Assembly (NCBI GenBank): GCA_916048095.2
Contig: OU696573.1
Span: forward strand, 986,501 to 1,050,500
Source of the DNA: Sacculina carcini
Lineage: Eukaryota > Arthropoda > Thecostraca > Sacculinidae
Reading direction: 5' to 3'
DNA: 64,000 bases
Part shown: in pieces, positions 28,604-39,382 of the stretch
How positions within the stretch are numbered: position 1 is the stretch's first letter
Layout of the letters: each line of letters starts with the position of its first letter
Notes under the pieces: model-generated
Told to the model about the DNA's origin: nothing
Seen by the model: only the letters and a program-made list of their open reading frames with translations
The model's database searches: none
Made by a program: the position numbers and the translations under genes

Positions 28604-28810
28604 ATGGAGATGAGTACTGTAGATAACTGCAGATGTACGGTAACGACCAGTTACATCGACAACGAGCCAATACAAGCCACAACGAAGGCGAACAATGACG
28701 TCACAACACTAACAACACCATACACACCACATAGAAAGACCGTGAGATCAGCAAAGATCAAGACGTCAGATGATGCAACGGCAGCAGAAAACCCAATAGA
28801 ATGGAACTAG
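28604..28810 (+). other. Unassigned ATG-initiated open frame (68 codons)
   Basis: The frame starts MEMSTVDNCRCTVTTSYIDN and ends ENPIEWN before TAG. Threonine-rich and without CA repeats, it is one of few non-repetitive open frames in the left third. No domain, splice context or homology is recognisable, and chance is a sufficient explanation. Confidence 0.15.
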
Positions 28811-30439
28811 AAATAGAACAATCAATAGTGAAATGAAGAGGAAGAAAAACGAAGTACGGATGAGTAAACACAAGAGATGAAGATATTAAACACACACACA
28901 CACATAGTGGCATAGAGTGATGTTCAAAATGGCATCTAAAACACAATGCACAAGTGTACTAGTGAAACACCGAACGTCAAGCAACTTCAACAAACGCATC
29001 ATTCGGATACACCAACATTACAACCAATTGACGTATATATTGTAGCCCTACACACAATCAGACGAGGGGATTAGATGATCCGATGGATCGAAAACACTAT
29101 GAGAAGTAATCTAGTCTAGAGAAGATATCCCGTCGTTCTCATATCTTCTTGTAGTAAGATAACGTAATGAAACTCGCTTGTGGTTTGGCTATACACTGAA
29201 TTATACAGTGTGCGGAAAGCAAGACAGATCAAGATAGAAAAATGAGAAGCAGGAATAATGAAGCAAAGAACAAGAAAAGAAGGTGAAAACAGATACAGGA
29301 TGACAAGAGATAGGAAGGTATATGAAAAAAGAAACGAGAAGAAAAAACTACACAAGAAAGACAAGCAAACACTTGATGAAAAGAAGAGAACAAGAATAAC
29401 ACACAAGTATAATTAAGATAAGACGGCACACAGTGACTTGTATCACTGTTTTCAGCTGAATTCGCCGGCCAGACTAAAGATACCAGCCGTCATAATACAG
29501 GAGCACTGAGCACAATTGAAAACAAGCACAATAAACAACAGCGTGATGTCGCCCAGCCTTCCGACTTCAAACATAAACACTTTATGCATAAACACACACA
29601 CACACACACACACAGATATGCAAGCCACAACACATGGCGTGGTGCGCACAATTGAACAATGAGTCATCGACACAGACCAGGGGCGCACTGTCAAAGACCA
29701 CGTGCCAGCGACCACGCGTCATGCAGCAAAAATAAACCAGCGTACCAGCGATAAAAGCAACGACACAGCCACGCTAAACAAGATTGCCATATCGACACAA
29801 AACTGTGCAGATGTTTTTGAGAAACGTTTCTGCTTTTGGTTATCAGACGAGGGAAAATGTGCTATCTCGTAAAAGTTCGATAAATGTTCAATGAAATTGA
29901 GTGGAAAAATGAAGCATGTAGTGTTGACTCACAGTATAATCCTTTGGCCCAGTGAAGAAACCAGAATGAGTAAATGAATAAAAAATAATTATTATAACAC
30001 AACACACGCAACACTTGCACAGCACCGCACTAACACGCGCACGTCCACACACAACAACACTCAAACGGCAACTGAGACAAGTGCGTGGTTTGGCGCCAGT
30101 AGTTATCAAAGTGGCCGCCGCAAGGATGGTGGCGCTGTAGTCGCCCAAGTGGAGTCAAGTCCATGTCCAAGCCCCAGAACATTACGCTCAATTGACACAT
30201 TGCAGCGGCAGCCTTGCACCGTCCACTGATCAACTCAATAGGGATTAATCAACAGCAATACAGAATGGCGAGCCGAGGCACAACTAGTCCAATGGAAAAA
30301 CTTGATTAAACTACTCAATACAAAAAGCAATACTTCTGGTTGATTTTGCAAGATATTATGACAACAAGAAATGGAACGAAATTATATTTCTGAAAAAAAG
30401 CAAGCCAATTCAATTCAAACAGTGGGTTGTAGCGTACAC

Positions 30440-31140
30440 CAGGGTCGGATTTAGGGGGGGGGGCAAAGAGGGCACCTGCCCAGGGGCCTCAGCATTTTAG
30501 GGGGCCTCAAAAAAAGACCCAGGCGTGAATAACTTCAGTAAATATATAAGGAATATAAGTTTTTTGAGTCAGAAATAAAACAAAAGTATGGATATTTATG
30601 ATTTATCTTTCTTCATCACGGAAAACTGCAGTAAAACCAATCAGCGACTTTGACATATCGATAAGCAAATTTGCAAGGGTCAAGTCTCGTAAAGTGTCTG
30701 GTCTGTAAATACAGATACCACTATAGTTGTTTCTATTCTACGAATAAACTTTGGTTTTTATTTTAAGATTGGCGGCACTGAGTATGGGTCATGCTTCCTA
30801 ATCACCTTGGAAAAATGGTCTGTTTGTACAGTCAGGTGTGAAGAGTTCTGATGAGTGAAGGCAAACTAACAATTTAGATTTATGGTAATAAAAGATATGC
30901 TATTTATTTGGCATTGCTTTTCATAATCTTTTCACACTCGAGTGTACATAGTCAGGAGAGGTCATTTTCCAAACGTAATTAAGATGACCAACATTCATTA
31001 CTGGTAGGACCGGCAATGATTCCCGGTGCAGCTTACAGCTCTCCCCGGTGAGGCTTGCTTCGATCGCCCCCCGCCTCAAGCAGGGTAGGCCTCCACACAT
31101 ATATTGCCCAGGGGTCTCCACATACCTGAATCCGGCACTG
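30440..31140. mobile_element. Non-autonomous hAT-type transposon with 8-bp duplication
   Basis: The left terminus CAGGGTCGGATTTAGG pairs with the right terminus CCTGAATCCGGCACTG, whose reverse complement is CAGTGCCGGATTCAGG. The flanking 8-mers GCGTACAC (30432-30439) and GCGCACAC (31141-31148) match at 7 of 8, the hAT duplication size. The 701-bp interior has no transposase. Both ends carry the GGGCAAAGAGGGCACC/GGCAATATATG-like subterminal region that reads as 'CCCAGGGG' in both arms. Confidence 0.85.
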
Positions 31141-31239
31141 GCGCACACAATTCCATGGGTGTAGATCCTGGAGTTATGGGGATGTACTAGATCCCTATGG
31201 GAATATACAACTGTATATATTGTACAATATTGCCCTATG

Positions 31240-31707
31240 AACATATTAGCCACAAGCGCTTGTATACTCCCATACTCTGCAATAGAGCAATATGTTCACC
31301 TCGGCCAGTGTAGTGTCAAAGGCGTATCAAGTGCGGTGAGTGCGACTGTGGTGTGTGGTCAATATGTTCACTTTTCGCCATAGCGTAATTTCAGTGTTTT
31401 TCAACACAACGCACGAGTTCGTATACAACAGATAGCTAGCACCTAACGTATTGTGTGTGGTTATTGGCTAGGTTCAGTAAGCTGACCTAACCAAACTTAA
31501 CCTAACCTGACCAACCTAACCTAATCAATAACCACACAGTACGTTGTGTGCTAGCTATCTGTTGTACACAAACTCGTGCGTTTTGTCACACAAACCACAG
31601 TCGCACTCACCGCACTTGGTACGCCTTTGACACTTCACTGGCCGAGGTGAACATTATTGCCCTATTGCAGAGTATGAGAGTATTCGGGCGTTTGTGGCTA
31701 ATATGTT
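31240..31707. mobile_element. Fold-back element with long inverted arms
   Basis: The left arm begins ACATATTAGCCACAAGCGC and the right arm ends GCGTTTGTGGCTAATATGT. Between them the arms remain complementary for roughly 200 bases (for example GTGCGGTGAGTGCGACTGTG against CACAGTCGCACTCACCGCAC, and GATAGCTAGCAC against GTGCTAGCTATC). The central loop is made of CCTAACC-type repeats. It has no open frame and could form a very long RNA or DNA hairpin. Confidence 0.85.
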
Positions 31708-32601
31708 TTTTTCCGAAGCCAATTTTTCCGTGCACAGCTCACACGAGAATCTAATCAGTCTGGCCAAACTTCACATTGCATGACATAAAAAACGTTGACG
31801 TCATGCCATCGACCCAGCCCGCACACACACACACACACACATACACACACACCTGCGCAATTTGGCTGCTACGCTTGAAATGCGTACGACCTTGACTTTG
31901 ATGAGCCACACACACACACACATGCACACGAACACGCACACACAAACACACACACGCGTATACAACGGTGACAAATCGATAGGCACAAGATGCGCACACA
32001 AACACACATACTTACCGAGTTGAATATACACAGACCAGAGGGAGAAAGCGGAGAGAGAGAGAGAGAGAGGGAGAGAGCGGAGGCAGTAACTGAGCGATAA
32101 ACCCGATCAATGGCTTACAGGTTTCTGGCCACGAAAACTGGTCTATTACGGCCTAGCAACGCTGAAAACTGAAAACTTCAGCCATCAAAACAACTGAGTT
32201 TGAAAGATAAGCATTCATAGACGAATATCAGCTTATCAGAGATGAATATCATCATCATCATATCATATCATGTATTTGTCACCAACATATAATTTACACC
32301 ATCGTTGTAAAACATATAATTTACAACATATAATTTACATCGTAGTTTTGATGAAATTGTAAGCGGCGTGAAATGGTCAACGTTGGCCGAAACGCCAAGC
32401 CCAAATCAACAACAACAACCATCATCGTTGTGACAGGGACCCACATAAGCATGTGCTTTTTTTCATGTGGGCCCTTCCTAATTAATAAAGACAACGTACA
32501 AAAAGACAGTGACACCGTAACAAGATAAAAATAATTACAACCAATATAGGCACACTGCTGAATCAGTCGATCTTCTCTCGACACGTCGAAGCATCACTGA
32601 T

Positions 32602-32763
32602 TTATTTACATTTATTTTGATTCATCCCTTCAATGAATTTCTTTTTAAATGTCTTCAATGTCCTACTTTGTTTGACGCATTTTCGTATTTCATTCCACAC
32701 GGTTACTCGTCTTACGCCCAAGCTTTGCTGTCTAGCTCGAGTTCTCGGGAACCTCTTTACATC
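32602..32763 (-). mobile_element. LINE 3' end: reverse transcriptase C-terminal tail
   Basis: Minus-strand reading: SLGVRRVTVWNEIRKCVKQS, then RTLKTFKKKFIEGMNQNKCK and stop. This is the xVWNxI...S...FKKKxx signature of non-LTR retrotransposon polymerase ends. It is 5'-truncated, with no catalytic motifs in the window. Confidence 0.75.
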
Positions 32764-33474
32764 TTCACTTTACATCCATGAAAGGCAAACGACGGAATGA
32801 AAATTACCATAATGTAATCAAAACATCCTTAAAAACGAACTGAAAAGTCATCCTCGAAGTGAAGATTTAAATTGATAAATTGCAATTTGGCAAACTGAGT
32901 TAAAGTGCAGATTTTTAAACAGAAATGTTATAGTTTCGCTGCACTGCTTGTTCGTTTTGAGGGTAGTCCCAGTGCCCTCACGAGTTGAAAACACGTGAAT
33001 ATTGCCGAGTGCTCATCACTGTCTCTCTCATTATGTAATGCAAGTTTTCCGTGTAAAATACTAAAATAGATTATATAACTATTAATACCTTCTAATACAA
33101 AGCTGTGCTTTCTATCGCTTTCAGTGATAGTGCATCTGGCAACGTAGCACGAGAAATAAAACAAAAACTGACCAAATGAAATCTGATTGTTATCTCACAG
33201 ACAATAATTCACCGCAAGAACGGTAAATAAACACAAAATGGTTGAAAACCCCAGACTGAGAGGCTGCAATAACATCAACATTGACCCGCCGTGTGTCCAA
33301 CCTCATAGAAGAGCACTTCTCGAATTAGGCGCTCGAGGTGAGAGCGTTTGAACGATGAACAACGTATTTTTAAGTCTTCTCTGTCCAAGATTTCACTCCA
33401 GATTTGTGCAACGACAGGCTTAGATCTAAGACAAAACGCACGAATAGAACAACATTCATGTGCAACTGACTCAC

Positions 33475-33625
33475 CTTCCATCCGCCAAAAACATGCTGGG
33501 TAACCCCTAAGAACATCTGAATGCTGAGCAGCCGAATAAAGATTAATACAAACAGTCAGTCGAATGATAAATATAGCAACAAACACTAAAAATTCGGCCA
33601 CAGAAAACACTGCCTCCAATAACAT
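33475..33625 (-). other. Candidate first coding exon of a minus-strand gene
   Basis: An in-frame TGA lies 15 bases upstream of an ATG at 33625. The frame then codes 50 residues: a strongly hydrophobic N-terminus (about residues 2-27, AVFSVAEFLVFVAIFIIRL inside it) that could be a signal anchor, followed by LRGYPACFWRME. It then meets GAAG|GTGAGTCAG, a textbook donor. If unspliced, the frame continues to 33275 (117 residues). It sits at the right edge of the domain whose strand polarity suggests leftward transcription. No family recognised, and an open frame this long can arise by chance. Confidence 0.3.
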
Positions 33626-33986
33626 GCCATACCACAAAAATCACAAATACAACGCACTTGATACAAATAGGAATGTCCCACCAAAATTGGGAATTTCAAA
33701 TGTTCTTGCTGATTCTATTTCGAATGTTTTATTGTTCAATACGGCGTAAAAGTGGGTGGATGATTAATTATTCTCTGAACAAATAAAAAATTCCAAATAA
33801 TAGCCAACAAACGCCAATAACAACAAAGTAGAATTGTATTAATTGTGAATGTTATAAAGACCAGCGGGAGCACACGTGTACACGTATCCTCACAATAACC
33901 CCTCAGACTAGCACTCGTACACAGCTCGGTTAAATAAAGTTTAATATACATACAAAATCTCGATGCTCCTCTCTTTTCCCATCTAG

Positions 33987-35765
33987 TTTCGGTGAAAGTG
34001 TTTCATTCATATGGTTTGAGCGACTTCACAGCAAGGTGTGCTGCGTTCTCTGGTCAGATGCTGGTGGCGACGTGTATCGGCTGCTTGTGGGCGGCTTTCA
34101 TCGTGTACTTGTGCGACCCCGGCTCTTCACTGTTCTCGTGGCATCCCGCCTGCATGACCGTTGCTGTGAGTATCACCCACGAATATCTCCCGAGCAACTC
34201 AGTGACTTAAACCAGTGTTTCTCAGTCTTTTTTTGCCGTGGCCCCCTTCAACACAATGAGAGTTCTTGTGACCACCCATAAACAGTTCGTGACCCCCCTA
34301 GAATTCCCTGTGGCCTCCATAGACACATGGATCGTCGCGACGCGATATATCCAAAGGATTAGCTCATTTGCGCCGGTGAATATTCCCACTAACCACCAAA
34401 ATAATACCACGACCGTACATACAGGTAGGGTCAGCACACGAATGTTAATACACGAATGTTGGCGGATCAATCACACACGCCAGGCTAACACCGGGGGTCT
34501 CACTGTCGCGGCGGATTACACGATTGAAATGTATAACATCGACAATAATAACAGAGTAATACATTTTTTAAACTAAATATCTTCAGGTCCGTGAGAAATC
34601 ATGGTGCCCCCTCATTTTTTTAATTTAGTCCTATGAACCCTCAAAATCACTCAAAAATGGCCCACGGCGGAGCCGAATTTCATTGGGCGAATTTCGTAAT
34701 CCACAGCCCCTGTTCACCCAGCAGTGAATGATGGTACCAGATATCAGTCATGTGTTGTGTCATGCATTCTGGGGGTAGCTCTCTCTAATACGTCTTCCGT
34801 CCTTGTGGCGCCATAGCGTGGAGAGGGTCGGCTCTGCGGTGACAGCGAGCTGCACGGGACACACCTGTGTGTTCATAAGCTTCGACTTCTTCCCGTGTGG
34901 CAGCTGTCACTTGTAGACCTTTAACCTTAACATTTTAACCACGTTTAGAAGCACTGACGTAAACAATGAATATGCCAGGGGTTTGCGGTTCGAGCCCGGT
35001 CCAAGTTTCTTTCATCAACACCTTCGTTTGCATCCGCTGGCCCCGACTTTACATGGGTAGACAGCGAGCCACGTGGTATAAACTGGCAAGTTTTCTCGTA
35101 TAACTTTTCAGCGCTAATTCACGAATATTAATAATTGGAAACTTCTTTCAACGGTGTGTGTGTGTGTGTGCTGGCAGTATTCCGTGTTGATGTGGGTGGG
35201 CGCTTTACTACCGCGAGCTTCCCCGGCTGGCCGCAGTGGCTGGTGGGGGCGCCACCATCGCCAACCACTGCTCTCCTACCGCCAGCGACTGGTGCTTCAC
35301 TGGCTTCTCACAGCAGGGGGCGTGGCCTTGGCTCTGGCCGGCTTTGTCGCCATATTCGCCAACAAGCAGCGACGAGGCGGCGACGTCGTTCACTTCTCGT
35401 CGCCACACGGCCGCTATGGCCTGGCGGTGGTCGGCTGGACGCTGGCACAGGCGGCCGTCGGCGTCATCCTGCTGTACCGATGGCCCGCACCGAGCGCCCC
35501 TCCCGCCGGGGGAGTGAGGGGGGTGGCAGTGCGCGTGCTGCGAGCTCTCACTCTGAACAAGCACACGGTGCGAGCGGCTCATGCGCTATCAGGTAGTTTG
35601 CTGCTGTGTTGTGCCTTCTACAACAGCTGGTTGGGGGTGCGGTCGGCGTGGATGGTGGCCGTGTTACAGTCGCTGCCCGTGACATATGTAGCCGTGTGTG
35701 TCGCCTCCTCGTGCGTGCTGACCACACAGGCATATCACGTAGTGCGTGCACTGTTCAAATTCTAG
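33987..35765 (+). CDS. Cytochrome b561 domain protein (CYB561D1/D2-like), 5' end missing
   Basis: Two exons, 33987-34165 and 35178-35765, join in phase 0 and give 254 residues to the stop. The family are multi-pass membrane ferric reductases that move electrons across endomembranes through two b haems. Seen here: SLFSWHP (His52 counting from the first visible residue), LVLHWLL (His100), SSPHGRYG (His136) and RAAHALSG (His194). These are the four haem-ligand positions, each in or beside a hydrophobic helix; about six helices are visible. The linker RWPAPSAPPAGG is longer than in vertebrate relatives I know. The first exon follows the acceptor CCCATCTAG with no in-frame ATG. A short upstream exon supplying the start (ending one base into a codon) therefore remains unfound. 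The intron (34166-35177) contains a hAT element and a SINE piece and ends in (TG)n-CTGGCAG. Confidence 0.92.
34213..34670 (+). mobile_element. hAT-type miniature element in the cytochrome b561 intron
   Basis: It starts CAGTGTTTCTCAGTC and continues TTTTTGCCGTGGCCCCCTTC and ACACAATGAGAGTTCTTGTG. It is collinear with 55401-55668 (TGCCATGACCGCCTTCAACA). The 3' part (GTGAGAAATCATGGTGCCCC) also matches. Its right end is fused to a truncated SINE, so the exact boundary is lost. Confidence 0.65.
34671..34935 (+). mobile_element. tRNA-derived SINE, 5'-truncated copy
   Basis: It lacks the tRNA-like head but matches the bodies of the copies at 36954 and 54069 (GAATGATGGTACCAGATATC, then TTGTGGCGCCATAGCGTGGA, then GTTCATAAGCTTCG). 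It lies inside the cytochrome b561 intron. Confidence 0.85.
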
Positions 35766-35849
35766 AACTCAATCGCACACACACACACATAAACTAACAC
35801 ACACTCACAAGCATTTGGATACACATGCGTTCACATAGGCTTATCTACA

Positions 35850-36185
35850 TTATTCAATATGCACAGGATATAAACACAAATATTTATTGGTATCGAAAAT
35901 GTTAATTGAGCTGTAAATGTGCGCTGAGGTGCCCCGTGGTTGTTGAGCGTGCGCTATTTGCACGAGGTCCTCCGCCAGATATTGGAAGGCGCTTCCAGCG
36001 AATTTTTGCTTGTGATAATTGTAATTAACACGATGATATTTTGGGCATATGAAGAATGCAATGCTGTCTGTATCAAACACGTATTTGCAAATAAACGTTT
36101 GTTGATATTTTGAACGAAGATACTTCGGTCGAACAGACACGAGCTTTCGGAAAAACGATACACTTTTACACGCTGAAATTGTCAT
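35850..36185 (-). other. Unassigned minus-strand open frame (111 codons)
   Basis: The ATG at 36185 opens a frame beginning MTISACKSVSFFRKLVSVRP, basic and serine-rich like a mitochondrial presequence. It includes SAFQYLAEDLVQIAHAQQ and ends at TAA near 35850. A GCCGCCAGATGGCGATGGCG element lies about 90 bases upstream of the ATG on the same strand. It overlaps the presumed 3' UTR of the cytochrome b561 gene in antisense. The length is not beyond chance and no family is recognised. Confidence 0.2.
36090..36095 (+). terminator. Possible polyadenylation signal of the cytochrome b561 gene
   Basis: AATAAA, the first canonical hexamer after the stop at 35765. It would give a 3' UTR of about 350 bases. 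Confidence 0.35.
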
Positions 36186-36255
36186 AATCGTACACAGCGA
36201 TTAAATGGAAAGTGCACCAGTCAATATTGCACATGTCTGGGTTTCATTTCACTGA

Positions 36256-36321
36256 GCGCCATCGCCATCTGGCGGCGAAAGCGCAGAAGCTCTGGTTTGC
36301 TGAATCGCAGACAGATGGCGC
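36256..36321. promoter_or_regulatory. Pair of CTCF-like cores in opposite orientation
   Basis: The minus strand of about 36262-36275 reads CCGCCAGATGGCGA, and the + strand of about 36308-36321 reads CAGACAGATGGCGC. Both contain the AGATGGCG core shared by bilaterian CTCF motifs; AGATGGC also resembles a YY1 site. They sit in the short interval between the two genes, next to where strand composition reverses. Binding is inferred only. Confidence 0.35.
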
Positions 36322-36953
36322 TATTGTCAGCGCAGTTGAGTCGCAGCGTGACCAGAGGCTGCATCAATTTAGTGCCGGCGCTAGTGTCCAATAACACACA
36401 AACACACGCTGCAGAGCCGAAAGTACCCAATATCCAAGTACCCAATATACCAGCATTCAAACTCAGCACAGGGAATCGAAACCTGGAGTAATTGGCTATA
36501 AATTAGAGTAAACACTCTATTTAGCACATCCCGACGACTAATTTCTGTACATTTACTTTCCATTTCTCAACAGTGAAGAATCACCCACACAAGTTATGAA
36601 CCACTGAACCGGATCACACTAGAATGGCAGCTATACTAAACATTAGTGATTAAATTCACCTGCCGGCAGCCACCACGTCCAAATCCCAGGCAACCGACAA
36701 AATTGGCGGCGTGCCAGAACACGTGCCTGATGTTTGCGGGCACTTTTCAACGGCAGTCGATAATGTTTCCAGCCACATCGGCGGCGTTCTGACAGTAAAT
36801 AAATTATTTGCGGATACAATGTCATGAATAACGTGGAATATTACGGCTGAAATGATTTGTACATAGTGTTAGCAAAACTGGTATAACTTGTAGCAGTAAG
36901 CATTAAGTCTCATGTTAATTACAAAATATACTGATAACAATATACGATTTGTG

Positions 36954-37280
36954 GACTCCCTGGTGTAGTGGTAGCACACCCGTCTCACAAGCGTGAGACC
37001 CGTGGTTCGGAACCCGTCGGAGGAGAATTTCATTGGACGAATTCTATAATCCCACAGCCCCTGTCCACCCAGCAGTAAATGATGGTACCAGATATCAGTC
37101 ATGTGTTGTGTCATGCATTCTGGGGAGGTGGCCCTCTCTAATACGTCTTCCATCCTTGTGGCGCCATAGCGTGGAGAGGGTCGGTTCTGCAGTGGCAGCG
37201 AGTTGCACGGAACACACCTGTGTGTGTTCATAAGCTTCGGCTTCTTCCCGTGTAACAGCTGACATTTAACCTTCTAACAA
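36954..37280 (+). mobile_element. tRNA(Val)-derived SINE, near full length
   Basis: The head GACTCCCTGGTGTAGTGGTA carries an A-box. The anticodon-loop-like CTCACAA has CAC at the anticodon position (valine), and GTGGTTCGGAACC is a B-box. A roughly 230-bp body identical in layout to 54069 and 34671 follows, ending in an A/T-rich tail (AATAATAAGAATAG). The acceptor stem does not pair well enough for a working tRNA. Confidence 0.85.
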
Positions 37281-37430
37281 ATAATAAGAATAGCAATAAT
37301 ATAACACAATAATAATATTAATTTAAATGTAGCAATATTACAAAGATAAATTAATTCATTAATTCACGTTTCTGTCAGCTGAATGTTAACCTGAGCGCCG
37401 CGAGCAGCTCTTTTATAGCAGCAGGTCGTC

Positions 37431-37444
37431 GTTGCCATGGCAAC
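37431..37444. promoter_or_regulatory. Perfect RFX-type X-box
   Basis: GTTGCCATGGCAAC is a 14-bp palindrome and a full consensus RFX site. It lies about 1.4 kb upstream of the presumed first PACSIN exon in a GC-richer island (GAGCGCCGCGAGCAGCTC just before it). It may serve as an upstream control element for PACSIN. Confidence 0.5.
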
Positions 37445-37520
37445 AAGCGGCGACAAACAACACTCAGCAGCTGAATACAACCGCTGAAACACACAGCGGC
37501 TTGACTGCACGGCGATTGAC

Positions 37521-37534
37521 CCGCCACCTGGTGG
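37521..37534 (-). promoter_or_regulatory. Consensus-quality CTCF core
   Basis: The minus strand reads CCACCAGGTGGCGG, which fits the CCASYAGRKGGCRS consensus at every position. It lies 77 bases from the RFX X-box and upstream of PACSIN. Confidence 0.45.
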
Positions 37535-37619
37535 TAGACATCAGAAGCTTGTTGATAATCTCCGTGCAAATGCGCCAGTGCAGCTGACACACACACACAC
37601 ATACACATACGTTATTAAT

Positions 37620-38770
37620 ATTATTTACAGGCAAATCCAGTGACATGATCCAGAGAATTTGAGACACAAACAGAGAGAATTTAAACAGAGAGAATGTAAA
37701 CAGAGAAAATTTGATAATTAAGAATTTAGTCAGGAAGATGAGAGCAAATGAAGAAAGAAACAAAATAAAATTAAATTATGAAATCAAAAGGCGAAATAAA
37801 AGTGTATATACACCAGCGTGAAACAGATTGAGATATCATGAAGAGAGCATGGTGTGATCAAGATGTCAGATTGAGATAGCACGTCTGAGATATGATAAAC
37901 AGCACAAACCTCTCACCAACAGACTGAGATCATCCGCGCTGATTGATTCTTGTTGAGAGAAAAGGTGCTGGGTCTCTTTGGGCGCCCGTGTCAGGCCCAG
38001 CTTCAAGTCGGCCATTATCTGCAAGCTAAATACGAACAAATATTATGGAGAAATCACATCAAGGAACCAAACAGTATGCGAACGGTGTAATTATATGAGT
38101 AAATTAAAGCGCGTTTGCTGGTGTTTATATCAGTCATCATCATTGTAAGTAGAGTTTAGGTTTTAGCATTTTGGTTTTTAGACCCGACATTGACGAGCGG
38201 TTGAAACTGTGTAAATAAAATTGAAAATACATCGACTCAATGATTGTTCATACCTTTGCTGATATTTCAGTTAAACGGCAGCGTGGCTTACGCGAATCAT
38301 CCGCAAGCTACAACGTTCAAGAAGACATATTTTGGCGTAGTCTGCGATTTCACACAAAATAACCAAGCTGACTCACACGCATATTCTGACTCCAAATGAC
38401 AACAACGGCCCGAAACTGTATCAAATTGAAGTGAATTATCTCAAGCAAATTAAATAACATGTATTCAGTATAAGCCAACATTTACCTGATAGTGACTACC
38501 GCCTCATTTTCCTTGAAATTAATACTGCGAGGCCGAATGAACGCCTGAATAAATGAAGCCAAATTGTAAATAAAGCATAGAACCACCGTAAATGACTACA
38601 CTGCGCAATTTGTGTGCTTGCTGTCTAAGTTCCAGTCATTTCATTAATTTATGTGTTTCATCTTAAAATCATTTTTATAGAAAAAAAGACCTACCAAAAT
38701 AATAGGTTATAGACTTAATTCCTACCAATTAGTGTTATCTGAATCAATATGGTTAATCTTGAATACAAAT
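37620..38770. other. Intergenic sequence, nothing recognised
   Basis: AT-rich sequence with no microsatellite arrays, conserved open frame or repeat that I recognise. A short tandem duplication, TTTAAACAGAGAGAATGTAA, occurs near 37680. Confidence 0.5.
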
Positions 38771-38779
38771 GAAAGACGT

Positions 38780-38931
38780 GAGGTATGGAGCTTCTAGCGG
38801 ACAGGTACACAAGCTCCGTTACCGGCAGTTGTGTGTTGCGTGTGCGTGCTGGTGTGTTGTGTGTCGTGTCAGCGTTTTTATGAGTGATAGCATTCAGATA
38901 TAAATTCTTCCTCTAATTCATCAGCAAGAAG
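38780..38931 (+). other. Candidate 5' non-coding exon of PACSIN
   Basis: A GT-rich, CpG-containing stretch (GCTCCGTTACCGGCAGTTGT and GTGTGCGTGCTGG) ends at CAGCAAGAAG|GTAATAAT, a good donor. It would splice to the acceptor at 39235. The transcription start is not determined. Confidence 0.35.
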
Positions 38932-39235
38932 GTAATAATTTTCAATCAAGTGTTTCTACTGTATTTAAACTAGGGCATTTCCATTACTGTTCTGCCGCGC
39001 TATTATTCAAATGCATTTCCATGGAAAACAGTGTTCAACTGCTTAATTGATATGTTTTGGATTGATTATACGTTTATGCTGCTGTAGGTGTAAATTTTTG
39101 CAGGAATTTTCGAAACACACTTATCTAAATGGCTCACACTTAGTTAACCGGTTAACTTCTTACTTCGTAATGAAAGCAGTCGTTTTCATCAGCGAATTCA
39201 TTCACCATGTTTTGACGATTGGGTTCTTCTTTCAG

Positions 39236-39382
39236 GCAGACAGCAATAACGTCGCTGGACGGATGTGGATGCTGTGACAAACAGCCTTCTCCACGTTGCT
39301 TCTGATCAAGTGACTGTTGATCGCTGTGGTCGACGGTTTGTGGGAGTGCGAGTGTTTTGTGAAGGGGAATCGGTGATTCGCC
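39236..39382 (+). other. PACSIN 5' UTR part of the first coding exon
   Basis: The acceptor TTCTTCTTTCAG ends at 39235. The following 147 bases are untranslated and contain an in-frame TGA at 39374, nine bases before the ATG. This fixes the start codon. Confidence 0.7.

Noticed and set aside
31480-31530. Internal telomere array (TTAGG)n
   Set aside because: Only a few imperfect AACCT units form the loop of a fold-back element; there is no array.
35135-35596. 153-codon frame overlapping the cytochrome b561 exon in another phase
   Set aside because: The alternative frame is R/G/S-rich and lacks family similarity; the phase consistent with the upstream exon carries the haem ligands.
36954-37026. 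A functional tRNA-Val gene
   Set aside because: The acceptor stem and anticodon stem pair poorly, there is no clean terminator, and the head is followed by a repeated body. It is a SINE head.
36869-37231. 120-codon minus-strand open frame
   Set aside because: It is the antisense of the tRNA-derived SINE at 36954-37280, and the same frame recurs at the other SINE copies.
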